64,000 bases of DNA, taken from positions 1 through 64,000 of the forward strand of contig CAZWFQ010000006.1 in assembly GCA_964633225.1 (NCBI GenBank), read 5' to 3'. The position numbers and the translations under genes are program-made. The notes beneath the pieces were generated by a model. It saw only the letters and a program-made list of their open reading frames with translations. It was not told where the DNA came from and did no database searches. This DNA comes from JAKQIM01 sp964633225. GTDB taxonomy: Bacteria; Chloroflexota; Anaerolineae; Anaerolineales; UBA4823. Shown piece after piece: positions 44,013 through 52,888 of the stretch. Within the stretch, counting starts at the first letter, position 1. Every line of letters begins with the position of its first letter.

Positions 44013-44483
44013 TCAGGGTTGATTTAAGAAACGTTCCACCTGCCCGCCCAGCCAGGGATAACGAAAATCCTTGCCCTGAAAGGTCTGGAGGGTGGCAACA
44101 ATGCGGCAAACCCATAAGAACATGGCGTAAGGCACCATGATGCAAGGGATCAGAAAAGACACGCTCGTCATCAGTGCAATGAACAAGGCGAAGGGACCCT
44201 CGGGCGCGCTGCCGTCAGGCGAAACAGAGAGGATCATGCCGCCCGTGCCAAGGGCCACCACAGCCAGCATACCGACCATCATACAGCCGACCAAAATAAA
44301 GGTCACCACCATCACCACCAGATCGAACGCCATGGATTGGGTGGTCTGGAAGCGTACATAGCGCGAGCGATCCTTGTTGGTGGCCCAAATGACGAGCGCC
44401 ACCAGCAGGCCGAACAAATGTGAGACCGCCGCCATCAGGCGCTCGTCGGAAGTAGAAAGGGGCTGCTGTGGATTGGCATTCAT
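44013..44483 (-). CDS. DUF4870-type small membrane protein (copy 3)
   Basis: 156 residues with four predicted membrane helices and the DUF4870/Tic20-like layout: an opening S-T-S-D-E-R-L-M-A-A-V-S-H-L, a helix, the RSRYVRFQTTQSMAFDL loop and a final helix ending in GKDFRYPWLGG. Third of three adjacent related genes. Function of the family is unknown; some members resemble protein-import channel components. Confidence 0.82.
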   Translation of the reverse strand: MNANPQQPLSTSDERLMAAVSHLFGLLVALVIWATNKDRSRYVRFQTTQSMAFDLVVMVVTFILVGCMMVGMLAVVALGTGGMILSVSPDGSAPEGPFALFIALMTSVSFLIPCIMVPYAMFLWVCRIVATLQTFQGKDFRYPWLGGQVERFLNQP

Positions 44484-44495
44484 AAGGAAACTCCC

Positions 44496-44987
44496 TTATT
44501 CTTTCATGAACCGCCGGTCAAGGATACTGCCTAAGACCGGATAATGGAAATCGTCCTGCTGCAAGATCCGCCCGGCTGCCCAGGCAGCAATCAACATAAA
44601 AAGCGGCGCGCCCAGTGCCTGTACCAGAGAGAGGCCCCACATCAGCAGCATGGAAAAGAAGAAAAGGATAACGAGCACTGCCCCAACACCCCCAGAGATG
44701 GACGAAGGCTGGTTGACCGCGGGGTCGCTGGCCACGATGATGCCAATGAGCACGCTCAAAAACATGAGCAGGCCCGCCAACATCTGAAAAATATACACCA
44801 AAAGATACAACACCAGTCCAATTCCCTGGTATGCTGCAGCTTGCAAAGCCTGGAAACGCAGCTGTGTGCGCTCACCCTGGCCCAGGCCGATCACCAACGG
44901 CACAGAGAGCCCCCAGAAAGGGATGAGAGCTCCCAGGTGAGCCAGGGCAGCCGCCAGGCGTTCTTCGCGCGTCATCGAAAGATTCAT
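44496..44987 (-). CDS. DUF4870-type small membrane protein (copy 2)
   Basis: 163 residues, four membrane helices, same order of landmarks as its neighbours: TREERLAAALAHLGALIPFWG, RTQLRFQALQAAAYQ and the ending DDFHYPVLGSIL. Overlaps copy 1 by 4 nt (ATGA) and lies 12 nt ahead of copy 3. Confidence 0.82.
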   Translation of the reverse strand: MNLSMTREERLAAALAHLGALIPFWGLSVPLVIGLGQGERTQLRFQALQAAAYQGIGLVLYLLVYIFQMLAGLLMFLSVLIGIIVASDPAVNQPSSISGGVGAVLVILFFFSMLLMWGLSLVQALGAPLFMLIAAWAAGRILQQDDFHYPVLGSILDRRFMKE

Positions 44988-45472
44988 AATGCCCCCTGTG
45001 GAGGAACAGCTTCCGCAGCCGGATCAGCACGCAGATAATTCTTGATCCAGCGCCCCAGCAAGGGATAATGGAAGTCGCGCCCGGCCAGGGTCAAGATAGC
45101 GCCCAAAAAACCAGCCCCCATATACAGGGCAAAAAAAACAAAAATCAATCCAATGACAACAAACTGCACCAGGAAGATCGCAACCGGGTAAGGTTCTTCA
45201 ACATTAACAAAGGCCATCACGCCAACAGACAAAGCAAGGATCAGAACGCTCATTCCGCAAGTCAATAGCATACCAAAAACCACGCTCAGCAGTTGGTAAG
45301 CCAGGGCTTGCAAGGCGTGGAAAGCCACGAAGGAACTTCTTTTGCGCTGGGTGGTCCATAGCAAAGCCGGACCGAATACGCCAAATCCTAAGAACAGGAT
45401 CGCAACATGGCCCAGGGCAGCCAGCATTCGTTCTTCTGACGTGGTCTGTGCAGCAGATGGAATGGGATGCAT
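44984..45472 (-). CDS. DUF4870-type small membrane protein (copy 1)
   Basis: 162 residues, four membrane helices: TSEERMLAALGHVAILFLGFG, RSSFVAFHALQALAYQ and RDFHYPLLGRWIKNYL. First of the three tandem copies, which clearly arose by duplication but are now diverged. A minus-strand TAAAAT sits exactly six bases before the ATG, predicting a leaderless mRNA for the set. Confidence 0.82.
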   Translation of the reverse strand: MHPIPSAAQTTSEERMLAALGHVAILFLGFGVFGPALLWTTQRKRSSFVAFHALQALAYQLLSVVFGMLLTCGMSVLILALSVGVMAFVNVEEPYPVAIFLVQFVVIGLIFVFFALYMGAGFLGAILTLAGRDFHYPLLGRWIKNYLRADPAAEAVPPQGAL

Positions 45473-45478
45473 AAAAGT

Positions 45479-45484
45479 ATTTTA
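45479..45484 (-). promoter_or_regulatory. -10 box (TAAAAT) for the DUF4870 trio, leaderless geometry
   Basis: Minus-strand TAAAAT, six bases, then ATG at 45472. No ribosome binding site in between. Confidence 0.45.
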
Positions 45485-45557
45485 CCTCGAAATGAACATG
45501 CCAAGCCAAGAAATACCCCCGGCAGGCAGATCATGCGCCCAACGCCCAATTCTCGGA

Positions 45558-45563
45558 TATAAT
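45558..45563 (+). promoter_or_regulatory. -10 box (TATAAT) and ribosome binding site for the alpha-2-macroglobulin gene
   Basis: TATAAT at 45558-45563 with AAGGAG at 45571-45576 before the ATG at 45583. A short normal leader of about 13 bases. Confidence 0.5.
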
Positions 45564-45582
45564 TTTATATAAGGAGCCTCTT

Positions 45583-48500
45583 ATGTCCACTCCGAAACGC
45601 ACCTTCCATCTCATTTTTGCGCTTTTGATAATCCTCTCCCTGGCCTGTTCACTGCCCGGCCTGGGCGGCAGCACACCTGCCCCCAGGGGCGGACCAGGCA
45701 CAGCCCTGGCCCCCACGGCCATCCCCACCGCCACACCCCCACCCATGCCCCTGCCCCCAGCCCTGCTGGAGACGGACCCCCTGCCCGGCTCAGAACTGAG
45801 CCTGGATGGGGCGATCACCTTCTACTTCAACCAGGCCATGGATCACGCCTCGGTTGAGGGCGCCTTCAGCGGCAACCCCTTGCTCTCGGGCAGCTTCAAC
45901 TGGCTGAGTGATGCAATCGTGGCCTTCAAACCAGATGCACCCTTGCCGCCTGCCAGCAGCGTGGCAATCAACATTGCGTCCACAGCCCAATCGCAGCGCG
46001 GCATGGCCATGCTGGCCCCGGTGCAGGTAGATTACAACACCGCCGGGTACCTGCAAGTGACCCAAACCCTGCCCTATGCCGACAGCGCAGAAGTTGACCC
46101 CACATCGGCCGTGGTCGCCACCTTCAACCGCCCCGTGGTAGACCTGGGCGCCGTGACCACAGCCCTGCCGGAGGGGTTCACCATCCAGCCCTCTGCCAGC
46201 GGGCGCGGCGAGTGGATCAATACCAGCACTTTCATCTTTTACCCGCAGCCGGCCCTGGCTGGCAGCACCACCTACACCGTCCAGGTCAACCCGCTGCTCA
46301 CCGGTGTGGGCGGCAGCCCGCTGGAATTTGCCACGGCCTGGTCCTTCACCACCTCTGCACCGCGCCTGGTGTCTGTTGAGCCGCTTGATGGCGCAACCAG
46401 CGCACCCATTGACACCGCCGTCAAGCTGACCTTCAACCAGGTAATGGACCCCGCCAGCGTAGAGGCCAATTTCAGCCTTGCAGCCCAAAACAGCCAGCCG
46501 GTTCCAGGGCAGTTTGCCTGGGACGAATCCTTCTCCACCCTCACCTTCACGCCCACCGCCCTCTTGCAGCGTGGCAGCTTGTACCAGGTCACGCTAGGGG
46601 GCGGGGCGGCAGCCCTGGGCGGCACGCTCTTAGGTGGAGACCAGGGCAGTTCTTGGTACACGGTGCCAGAGCTGGCAGTGGTCGGCAGCAGCCCTGAGAA
46701 CGGCGGGATATCCCGCACCTGGGAAGGCGTGCGCTTTTACGTCACATCCATCATCTCATCAGACGAGATCCTGCCGTATGTTACCGTCAACCCGGCCATC
46801 ACCAACCTGTACGCGTCCATGGACGCCAGCCAGATGCAGATCTACGTCAACGGCGACTTCTTGCCAGATACCGAATACACCGTCAGCCTCTTGCCAGAGC
46901 TGGCAGATCAATGGGGCGATGCCCTGGGCGAGGCCTATACCCTGCGCTTCAGCACCGCCACGCTCGAGCCCTCGCTGAGCTTCCCCTACGGCACCGATGC
47001 CAACTTCTTGACCACCCAAGACAGCGGCGTGATAGCCTTGATGACCAACCTCGACCGCCTGCCCATGTCGGTCGGCACGCTCCCGCTGGCTGATTTCATC
47101 AATATGCTGGCTCCCAATGGCTACGACCTGCGCCACGGCTACCAACCCGGCAATGCTCGTTTCTGGGAGTTCAAGCCCGAGCTGCCCCCCAACGTCAACC
47201 AGGCCGTCACCATCCCCCTCTCGCCAGAAGGCGGGCCCCTGTCGCCAGGCCTGTACCACGTGCGCTTTAACCTGGCGGGCAACAATTATTACGCCGGGCC
47301 GCTGCTGGTGGCCGTCAGCAATTATCACACCACGCTCAAGCTCAGCGCCAACGAGGCTTTCGTCTGGGCAGTAGGGCTGCGCAGCAACACCCCTGCCTCT
47401 GGCCTGCCGGTCTCGATCTACGATGAAGGCGGCGCCCTGGTGGCACAGGGCAGCACAGATGCCGAAGGCATCTTCCGCGCCGCCATCCCAACCCAGCCGA
47501 ACCCCTATGCGATGGTGTACGCCGTCTTGGGGCAGCCCGGCAACGCCGACTTTGGCCTGGCCGTCTCCACCTGGAGCGAGGCCATCGGCCCCTGGGAGTT
47601 TGACCTGCCCAGCGGCGGCCATTTGCCCGCCACGCAGGCCTATGTGTACACCGACCGGCCCATCTACCGCCCCGGGCAGACGGTGTACTTCCGGGCGGTA
47701 GTGCGCCAGGCCTACAACGGCCGCTACAGCCTGCCAGACCTGGCCAGCTACCCGCTGGTGTTGAACGACAGCTACGACCAGGTCTTGGCAACTTATGACC
47801 TGCCGCTCTCGGCATTTGGCAGCGGCTACGGCCAATACACCCTACCGGAAGATGCCCAGCCCGGCAGTTACCGCCTGGTGAACAATGCCGACAGTGTCTG
47901 GCTGGAATTCCAGGTGGCAGATTACCGCAAACCAGAGATCAACATCGGGGTCTACTTCCAGGCCAACGAGATCATGAGCGGGCAGAGCCTGCTAGCAAAC
48001 ATCAATGCGCGTTACTTCTTCGATGCCCCCGCCTCGAACGTCGCCGTGCATTGGGCGCTCTACGAAAAACCGGCCGATTTCCGCATTCCGGGCGGCTACA
48101 CCGTGGGTCCCTACGATGCCGATTGGTTGCAGCTCTATGCGTACCCATTTGGCGATGAACTCTTGGGAAAGTTAGCGATAGAGGGCGATACACGCACCGA
48201 CGCCAACGGCCTGTTGACCCTGGAACTACCCACCGCCCAGCAGACCAGCCGCCGCCAATACACGTTAGAAGTGACCATCACCGACGAAAGCGGCCTGCCC
48301 GTCAGTGGGCGCACCGCGGCGTACACCAATCCGTCCGATATCTACCTGGGCATCCGTCCAGATGCCTGGTCGGGCCAGGCCGGGCAGCCCCTTGGCTACG
48401 AAGTGTTGGCAGTAGACTGGGAAGGCGACCCCGCCCCCGACCGCCCGCTGACCGGCATCTTCCAGCAAGTCACCTGGGTGCAAAAAGAGGCGCCTGACCC

Positions 48501-51480
48501 CAGTATGAGCATCCTGCCCGAGTTTGAGGCGGTTTACACCGCGGTGGCCAGCACCGATTTTGCCAGCGGCGCAGACGGCAAAGCGCGTCTAGCTTTCACC
48601 CCGCCCAACCCTGGCACCTACCTGCTCAGCGTTCAGAACGCCAACACCACCTCCCAGGTTCTGGTCTGGGTCAGCGGAACCGGAGCAGTAGCCTGGCCCA
48701 ACCTGCCCAACCAACGCCTGCACCTGACGGCCAACCTGGAGAATTACCAGCCAGGGGATACGGCACAGATCTTCATCCCCAATCCCTTCAACGCCCCGGC
48801 CCTGGCACTGGTGACCTTGGAACGCAGCACCGTGATGCATTACCAGGTGGAGACCATCCAACCGGGCGGCAGCAGCCTATCCTTCGACCTGGGCGATGCG
48901 GAGGCCCCCAATGTATATGCTGCCGTGACCCTGCTCGGCCAGGATGCAGAGGGCCGGGCCGACTTCCGCCAGGGCTATCTTAACCTGATGGTGACACCGC
49001 TTCAGCAAACCCTCAACGTGGCCCTCACCAGCCAGCCCGAACGTGCTGGCCCTGGCGAGAACGTTTCATTTAATATCCTCGTTACCGACGCAGCCGGCAG
49101 CCCCGTGCAGGGCGAGTTCTCCCTCTCGGTGGTAGACCTGGCTGTGCTGGCCCTGGCTGGCCCCAACGCGCCGGATATCTTGACTGCCTTCTACGGCCAA
49201 CAGCCAATTGGGGTGCGCACGGGGCTTTCGCTGGCGGTATCGGGCCAACGCTTACGCTATATGGCGGGCGGCATGGGTGGGGGCGGCGGCATGGAAACCG
49301 GCCCCCTGGTGCGTGAAAACTTCCCCGACACAGCCTACTGGAACGCCCAGGTGCTTACCGATGCCAACGGGCAGGCCACCATCAGCCTGGAGCTGCCCGA
49401 CAGCCTGACCACCTGGCAGGTGCTGCTGCGCGGCCTGACCACCGACTTGCGCGTGGGCGAGGCATCGCTGCAACTGGTCACCAGCAAAGAGCTGCTGCTG
49501 CGCCCGGTGGCGCCGCGCTTCTTGGTCGCCGGCGACCATGCCCTGCTGGCCGCGGTGGTGCAAAACAACACCCGCACTGACTTGCAAGTGGATGTGATGC
49601 TGCAAGCGGGCGGCTTTGACCTGGATGACATCAACAGCCTGACCCAGCGCGTAAGCGTGCCCGCCGGCGGGCGAACGCGGGTGGAATGGTGGGGCACGGC
49701 CCAGGATGTGGGCAGCGCCGACCTGACCTTCTGGGCCGAATCTGGCGATTATCAAGACGCCGTCCGCCTGGCAGGCGGGGCGCTGCCGGTGCTGCGCTAT
49801 GCCACGCCGCAGACCTTTGCCACTTCAGGCGTGATGGATGAGCCCGGTGAGCAGTTGGAATTGGTCAGCCTGCCGGTCACCTTCGACCCCAACGCCGGCG
49901 ACCTGCGCATTGAGCTGGCCCCCTCTCTGGCAGCGGGGATGCTGGATGGGTTAGCCGCGCTGGAGGAAACCCACTGCGAGTGCACCGAAGAGATCCTCTC
50001 GCGCTTCTTGCCCAACCTGGAAACCTACCGCATCTTGCAGTCCTTTGGCATCGAATCGCCTGACCTGCAAGCGCGCCTGGAACGCACCCTGCGCACCGGC
50101 CTGGATCAACTGCTGGCGCAGCAAAATCCAGATGGCGGTTGGAGCTGGGCGCCGCTGGCGACCGACGTGCTGGTCAGCGCGAATTCCGATCCCTACCTGA
50201 CGGCCTACATGCTCTTTGGCCTGACACGCACGGCCCAGGCTGGGGTAAGCTTCTCGCCAGAGGTCATGCAGCGCGGGGTGGAATTCCTCACTGCCGCATC
50301 TACTGCTCCCGACCAGGTCACAGACCCCAGCGCGCTGGACAGGTTAGCCTTCCAATATTTTGCGCTCGGGCGCGCCGGCGCGGCCAACCCCTCTGCCGCA
50401 GGCCAGCTCTACGAGCGCCGCAGCGAGCTCAGCCCCTGGGCACAGGCTTTCCTGGCCTTGCTGCTCGAGGATATTGAATCCGGCAGCCAGCAAGCCGACA
50501 CCCTGCTGACCGATCTGCAGGCCACCGCCCTGCGCTCAGCCACCGGTGCCCATTGGGAAACCTCAGCCGGGCATTGGCAGAACTGGCACACCCCGCTTTC
50601 CGGATCAGCAGTCGTCATCTATGCCCTGGCGCAGCGCCAACCGGCAGCCGCGCTGCTGCCCGAAGCGGTTAACTACCTCATGTCCAACCGCAATCCGAAC
50701 GGCGGCTGGGGCTCATCCTTTGAATCGGCCTGGACCCTGCTGGCCCTGGCCGAGGTGATGCGCGGCACCGGCGAGCTAAGCGGTTATTTTGGCTTCAGTG
50801 CCACGCTCAACGGCATCCAGGTTGCCAGCGGGCAAGCCGGCGGCGAAACCCAATTGAACCCAATCATCACCCTCGTCCCGGTCACTGGCCTGCATCCCAA
50901 TGATCCCAACGCCCTGGCCATCCAGCGCGACCCCGGCAGCGGGCGGCTCTACTACAACGCCGCCCTCACGGTTTATCGCCCGGTGGAGACGATCACCCCG
51001 CTCAACCGCGGCTTGCAGGTCTGGCGCAGCTACTACGCCGCCGGAGATGACCCGCTCACTGCCGATCCCATTAGTTCGGCCCAGGCCGGCCAGGCCGTCA
51101 CCGTGCGCCTGACCCTGGTCTTGCCCAACCAGGCCTACAACCTGCAGGTGGAAGATTACATCCCCGCCGGAGCCGAGATCCTGAACACGCGCCTGAACAC
51201 CGTCCAGGTGGGCGAATACGGCGTGCCCGGCCCGCTCTACGATCCAGGCAACCCGTTTGGGCGGGGCTGGGGCTGGTGGATGTTCAGCCCGGCGCGCATC
51301 TACGACAATCACATCGCCTGGTCGGCCAGTTACCTGCCCGCTGGCACCTACGAGCTGACCTACACCCTGGTGCTGCTGCACCCCGGCGAGTACCATGTGC
51401 TGCCAGTGCAAGCCTGGATGGCCTACTTCCCCGAAGTACAAGGCGCCAGTGCCGGCGCTACGTTTGAGGTCAAGCCTTAG
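45583..51480 (+). CDS. bacterial alpha-2-macroglobulin family lipoprotein
   Basis: 1965 residues. Lipoprotein signal (LSLACS), Pro linker, several Big_5-like Ig domains (each starting like AITFYFNQAMDHASVEG or VKLTFNQVMDPASVEANF, about 65-470), an MG domain series (QAYVYTDRPIYRPGQTVYFRAVV near 690), and the A2M core (RENFPDTAYWNAQVLTD near 1245, SLTTWQVLLRGLTTDLRVG). A Gly-Met-rich loop before it (about 1226-1236) may be the bait region. The thioester site reads HCECTEEILSRFLPNL (CTEE at 1467-1470) where the family has CxEQ. The terpenoid-toroid helices follow (GGWSWAP..., NPNGGWGSSFESAWTLLALAE). Traps proteases at the surface. Six bases precede the M28 gene. Confidence 0.93.
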   Translation: MSTPKRTFHLIFALLIILSLACSLPGLGGSTPAPRGGPGTALAPTAIPTATPPPMPLPPALLETDPLPGSELSLDGAITFYFNQAMDHASVEGAFSGNPLLSGSFNWLSDAIVAFKPDAPLPPASSVAINIASTAQSQRGMAMLAPVQVDYNTAGYLQVTQTLPYADSAEVDPTSAVVATFNRPVVDLGAVTTALPEGFTIQPSASGRGEWINTSTFIFYPQPALAGSTTYTVQVNPLLTGVGGSPLEFATAWSFTTSAPRLVSVEPLDGATSAPIDTAVKLTFNQVMDPASVEANFSLAAQNSQPVPGQFAWDESFSTLTFTPTALLQRGSLYQVTLGGGAAALGGTLLGGDQGSSWYTVPELAVVGSSPENGGISRTWEGVRFYVTSIISSDEILPYVTVNPAITNLYASMDASQMQIYVNGDFLPDTEYTVSLLPELADQWGDALGEAYTLRFSTATLEPSLSFPYGTDANFLTTQDSGVIALMTNLDRLPMSVGTLPLADFINMLAPNGYDLRHGYQPGNARFWEFKPELPPNVNQAVTIPLSPEGGPLSPGLYHVRFNLAGNNYYAGPLLVAVSNYHTTLKLSANEAFVWAVGLRSNTPASGLPVSIYDEGGALVAQGSTDAEGIFRAAIPTQPNPYAMVYAVLGQPGNADFGLAVSTWSEAIGPWEFDLPSGGHLPATQAYVYTDRPIYRPGQTVYFRAVVRQAYNGRYSLPDLASYPLVLNDSYDQVLATYDLPLSAFGSGYGQYTLPEDAQPGSYRLVNNADSVWLEFQVADYRKPEINIGVYFQANEIMSGQSLLANINARYFFDAPASNVAVHWALYEKPADFRIPGGYTVGPYDADWLQLYAYPFGDELLGKLAIEGDTRTDANGLLTLELPTAQQTSRRQYTLEVTITDESGLPVSGRTAAYTNPSDIYLGIRPDAWSGQAGQPLGYEVLAVDWEGDPAPDRPLTGIFQQVTWVQKEAPDPSMSILPEFEAVYTAVASTDFASGADGKARLAFTPPNPGTYLLSVQNANTTSQVLVWVSGTGAVAWPNLPNQRLHLTANLENYQPGDTAQIFIPNPFNAPALALVTLERSTVMHYQVETIQPGGSSLSFDLGDAEAPNVYAAVTLLGQDAEGRADFRQGYLNLMVTPLQQTLNVALTSQPERAGPGENVSFNILVTDAAGSPVQGEFSLSVVDLAVLALAGPNAPDILTAFYGQQPIGVRTGLSLAVSGQRLRYMAGGMGGGGGMETGPLVRENFPDTAYWNAQVLTDANGQATISLELPDSLTTWQVLLRGLTTDLRVGEASLQLVTSKELLLRPVAPRFLVAGDHALLAAVVQNNTRTDLQVDVMLQAGGFDLDDINSLTQRVSVPAGGRTRVEWWGTAQDVGSADLTFWAESGDYQDAVRLAGGALPVLRYATPQTFATSGVMDEPGEQLELVSLPVTFDPNAGDLRIELAPSLAAGMLDGLAALEETHCECTEEILSRFLPNLETYRILQSFGIESPDLQARLERTLRTGLDQLLAQQNPDGGWSWAPLATDVLVSANSDPYLTAYMLFGLTRTAQAGVSFSPEVMQRGVEFLTAASTAPDQVTDPSALDRLAFQYFALGRAGAANPSAAGQLYERRSELSPWAQAFLALLLEDIESGSQQADTLLTDLQATALRSATGAHWETSAGHWQNWHTPLSGSAVVIYALAQRQPAAALLPEAVNYLMSNRNPNGGWGSSFESAWTLLALAEVMRGTGELSGYFGFSATLNGIQVASGQAGGETQLNPIITLVPVTGLHPNDPNALAIQRDPGSGRLYYNAALTVYRPVETITPLNRGLQVWRSYYAAGDDPLTADPISSAQAGQAVTVRLTLVLPNQAYNLQVEDYIPAGAEILNTRLNTVQVGEYGVPGPLYDPGNPFGRGWGWWMFSPARIYDNHIAWSASYLPAGTYELTYTLVLLHPGEYHVLPVQAWMAYFPEVQGASAGATFEVKP

Positions 51481-51486
51481 CATAGT

Positions 51487-52652
51487 ATGAATCCTGATCC
51501 TCCCTCCTCCACCTGGGCCCAGAAGGCCCTGGCGCACGCCCGCCACCTGGCGCGCACACCGCGCGGCTCAGCCACCCGGTCCGAGGCCCAGGCGGCAGCC
51601 TACGTGCACCAGCAGCTCGAAAAGCTGGGGGTCAAAGACCTGCACGTACAGCCCTTCCATGGCTTACGCTCACTGTGGCTCTTCATGGCACAGGCTTACG
51701 GCCTGGCCCTGGTGGGGCATGCCGCCTTTTGGCTGCTGCGCCAGCCTTTTGGCCGCCTGGCGGCCCTGCTGGTGATGGCAGCGGCCTTTGGGTTGAGCAG
51801 CGTGATGCTGTGGCGCAAGTTCACCTTCCAGGATTACCCCTTGCGCAGCATCTTACCCCATGGCCCCAGCCAGAATGTGATCGCCACCCTCCCGCCGCGC
51901 GGCGAAGTCAAACAGCGTCTGGTGCTGGTGGCACACCTAGACAGCCACCGGGCAGTCTTCTGGTTCGCCCACGATTGGCTGGTGGCTGTCTTTGCCATCA
52001 GCGAACCCTTTGCCATTTACGGGGTCTTGGCCGCACCGCTGTGCTACCTGGCAGCCTCCGTCACCGGCTGGGCTATCTTCGGCTGGCTGGGGGCCTTCCT
52101 GGCATTGGTGCACTTTGCCACCTGGTTCACCGGCGTCACCGCCGACCTTGGCCCTTATTCGCCAGGCGCCAACGATAACGCCAGCGCTGTGGGCACCGTC
52201 TTGAGCCTGGCAGAACGCCTGCGCCAGGAGCCGCTCGAGAACACCGAAGTCTGGCTGGCACTGACCGGCTGCGAAGAGACCGGCTGCGACGGCATGCGGA
52301 CCTTCTTGCAGGCTTATGGCGAGCAGTTATCAGACGCCCTGGTGCTGGATTTCGAGCTGGTGGGCATTGGCGAGCAGCTCATCTACTTGCACGATGAGGG
52401 GGTGGTGCGGCGGCGCAGCATTGCGCCTGCTGTGGAGCAGTTGGTACAGGCGGCAGGGCAGCCGTTTGGGCTGCGCCCAGCCAGCACCCTCACCACCGGC
52501 GCCTTCACCGAGGCGGGCACAGCCTGGGAGCACGGCTTCAAAGCTGTTTGCCTGCTGATGCAGCGTAAAGGATCCGGCTTAATGCCCCAATGGCACCGCC
52601 TGACCGACACTGGCGAGCGCCTGGAAGAGCCTGCCCTGCGCCGCGTGCATGA
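51487..52652 (+). CDS. membrane-embedded M28-family aminopeptidase (3' end lost in gap)
   Basis: 388 residues visible. The zinc ligands of an M28 peptidase are present: HLDSH (H150, D152), GANDNASA (D230), CEETG (E263/E264), an Asp in LDFELVG and a late His in PQWHRLTDT. Two long hydrophobic segments before residue 110 (LWLFMAQAYGLALVGHAAFWLL, quoted as LWLFMAQAYGLALV; LAALLVMAAAFGLSSVML) and two more inserted between the first and second ligand motifs (about 165-215) make it a membrane protein with a split catalytic domain. The C-terminus lies in the gap. Co-transcribed with the alpha-2-macroglobulin gene. Confidence 0.87.
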
Positions 52653-52752
52653 NNNNNNNNNNNNNNNNNNNNNNNNNNNNNNNNNNNNNNNNNNNNNNNN
52701 NNNNNNNNNNNNNNNNNNNNNNNNNNNNNNNNNNNNNNNNNNNNNNNNNNNN
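52653..52752. other. assembly gap (100 N)
   Basis: Exactly 100 undefined bases. Removes the end of the M28 peptidase gene. The 136 bases between the gap and the subtilisin start hold a possible TATGAT -10 box (52800-52805) and the subtilisin ribosome binding site; nothing else is evident. Confidence 0.99.
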
Positions 52753-52799
52753 GCCCTGCGTAGGTTAATGCCATGCTACCCAAAACCAATTTTTCATAG

Positions 52800-52805
52800 T
52801 ATGAT
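52800..52805 (+). promoter_or_regulatory. possible -10 box (TATGAT) for the subtilisin gene
   Basis: TATGAT about 84 bases before the ATG at 52889. The leader ends with CTGGAGGATAAAGC, a strong ribosome binding site. -35 box not convincing. Confidence 0.3.
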
Positions 52806-52888
52806 TTACTTGTTTCCTGCTCCATTCTAGGAGCCATTTCATTTAACCCCAACCCTGGGGCATATATCCCTATCCTGGAGGATAAAGC

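Noticed and set aside
52753..52825. Minus-strand open frame of 24 codons (MEQETSKSYYEKLVLGS...) entering the gap
   Set aside because: Protein-like but too short, without a ribosome binding site, and its continuation is in the gap; cannot be supported.
52753..52830. Continuation of the M28 peptidase frame across the 100 N to 52830
   Set aside because: The gap length is a placeholder, so the frame after it is arbitrary; the residues after the gap do not resemble an M28 C-terminus.
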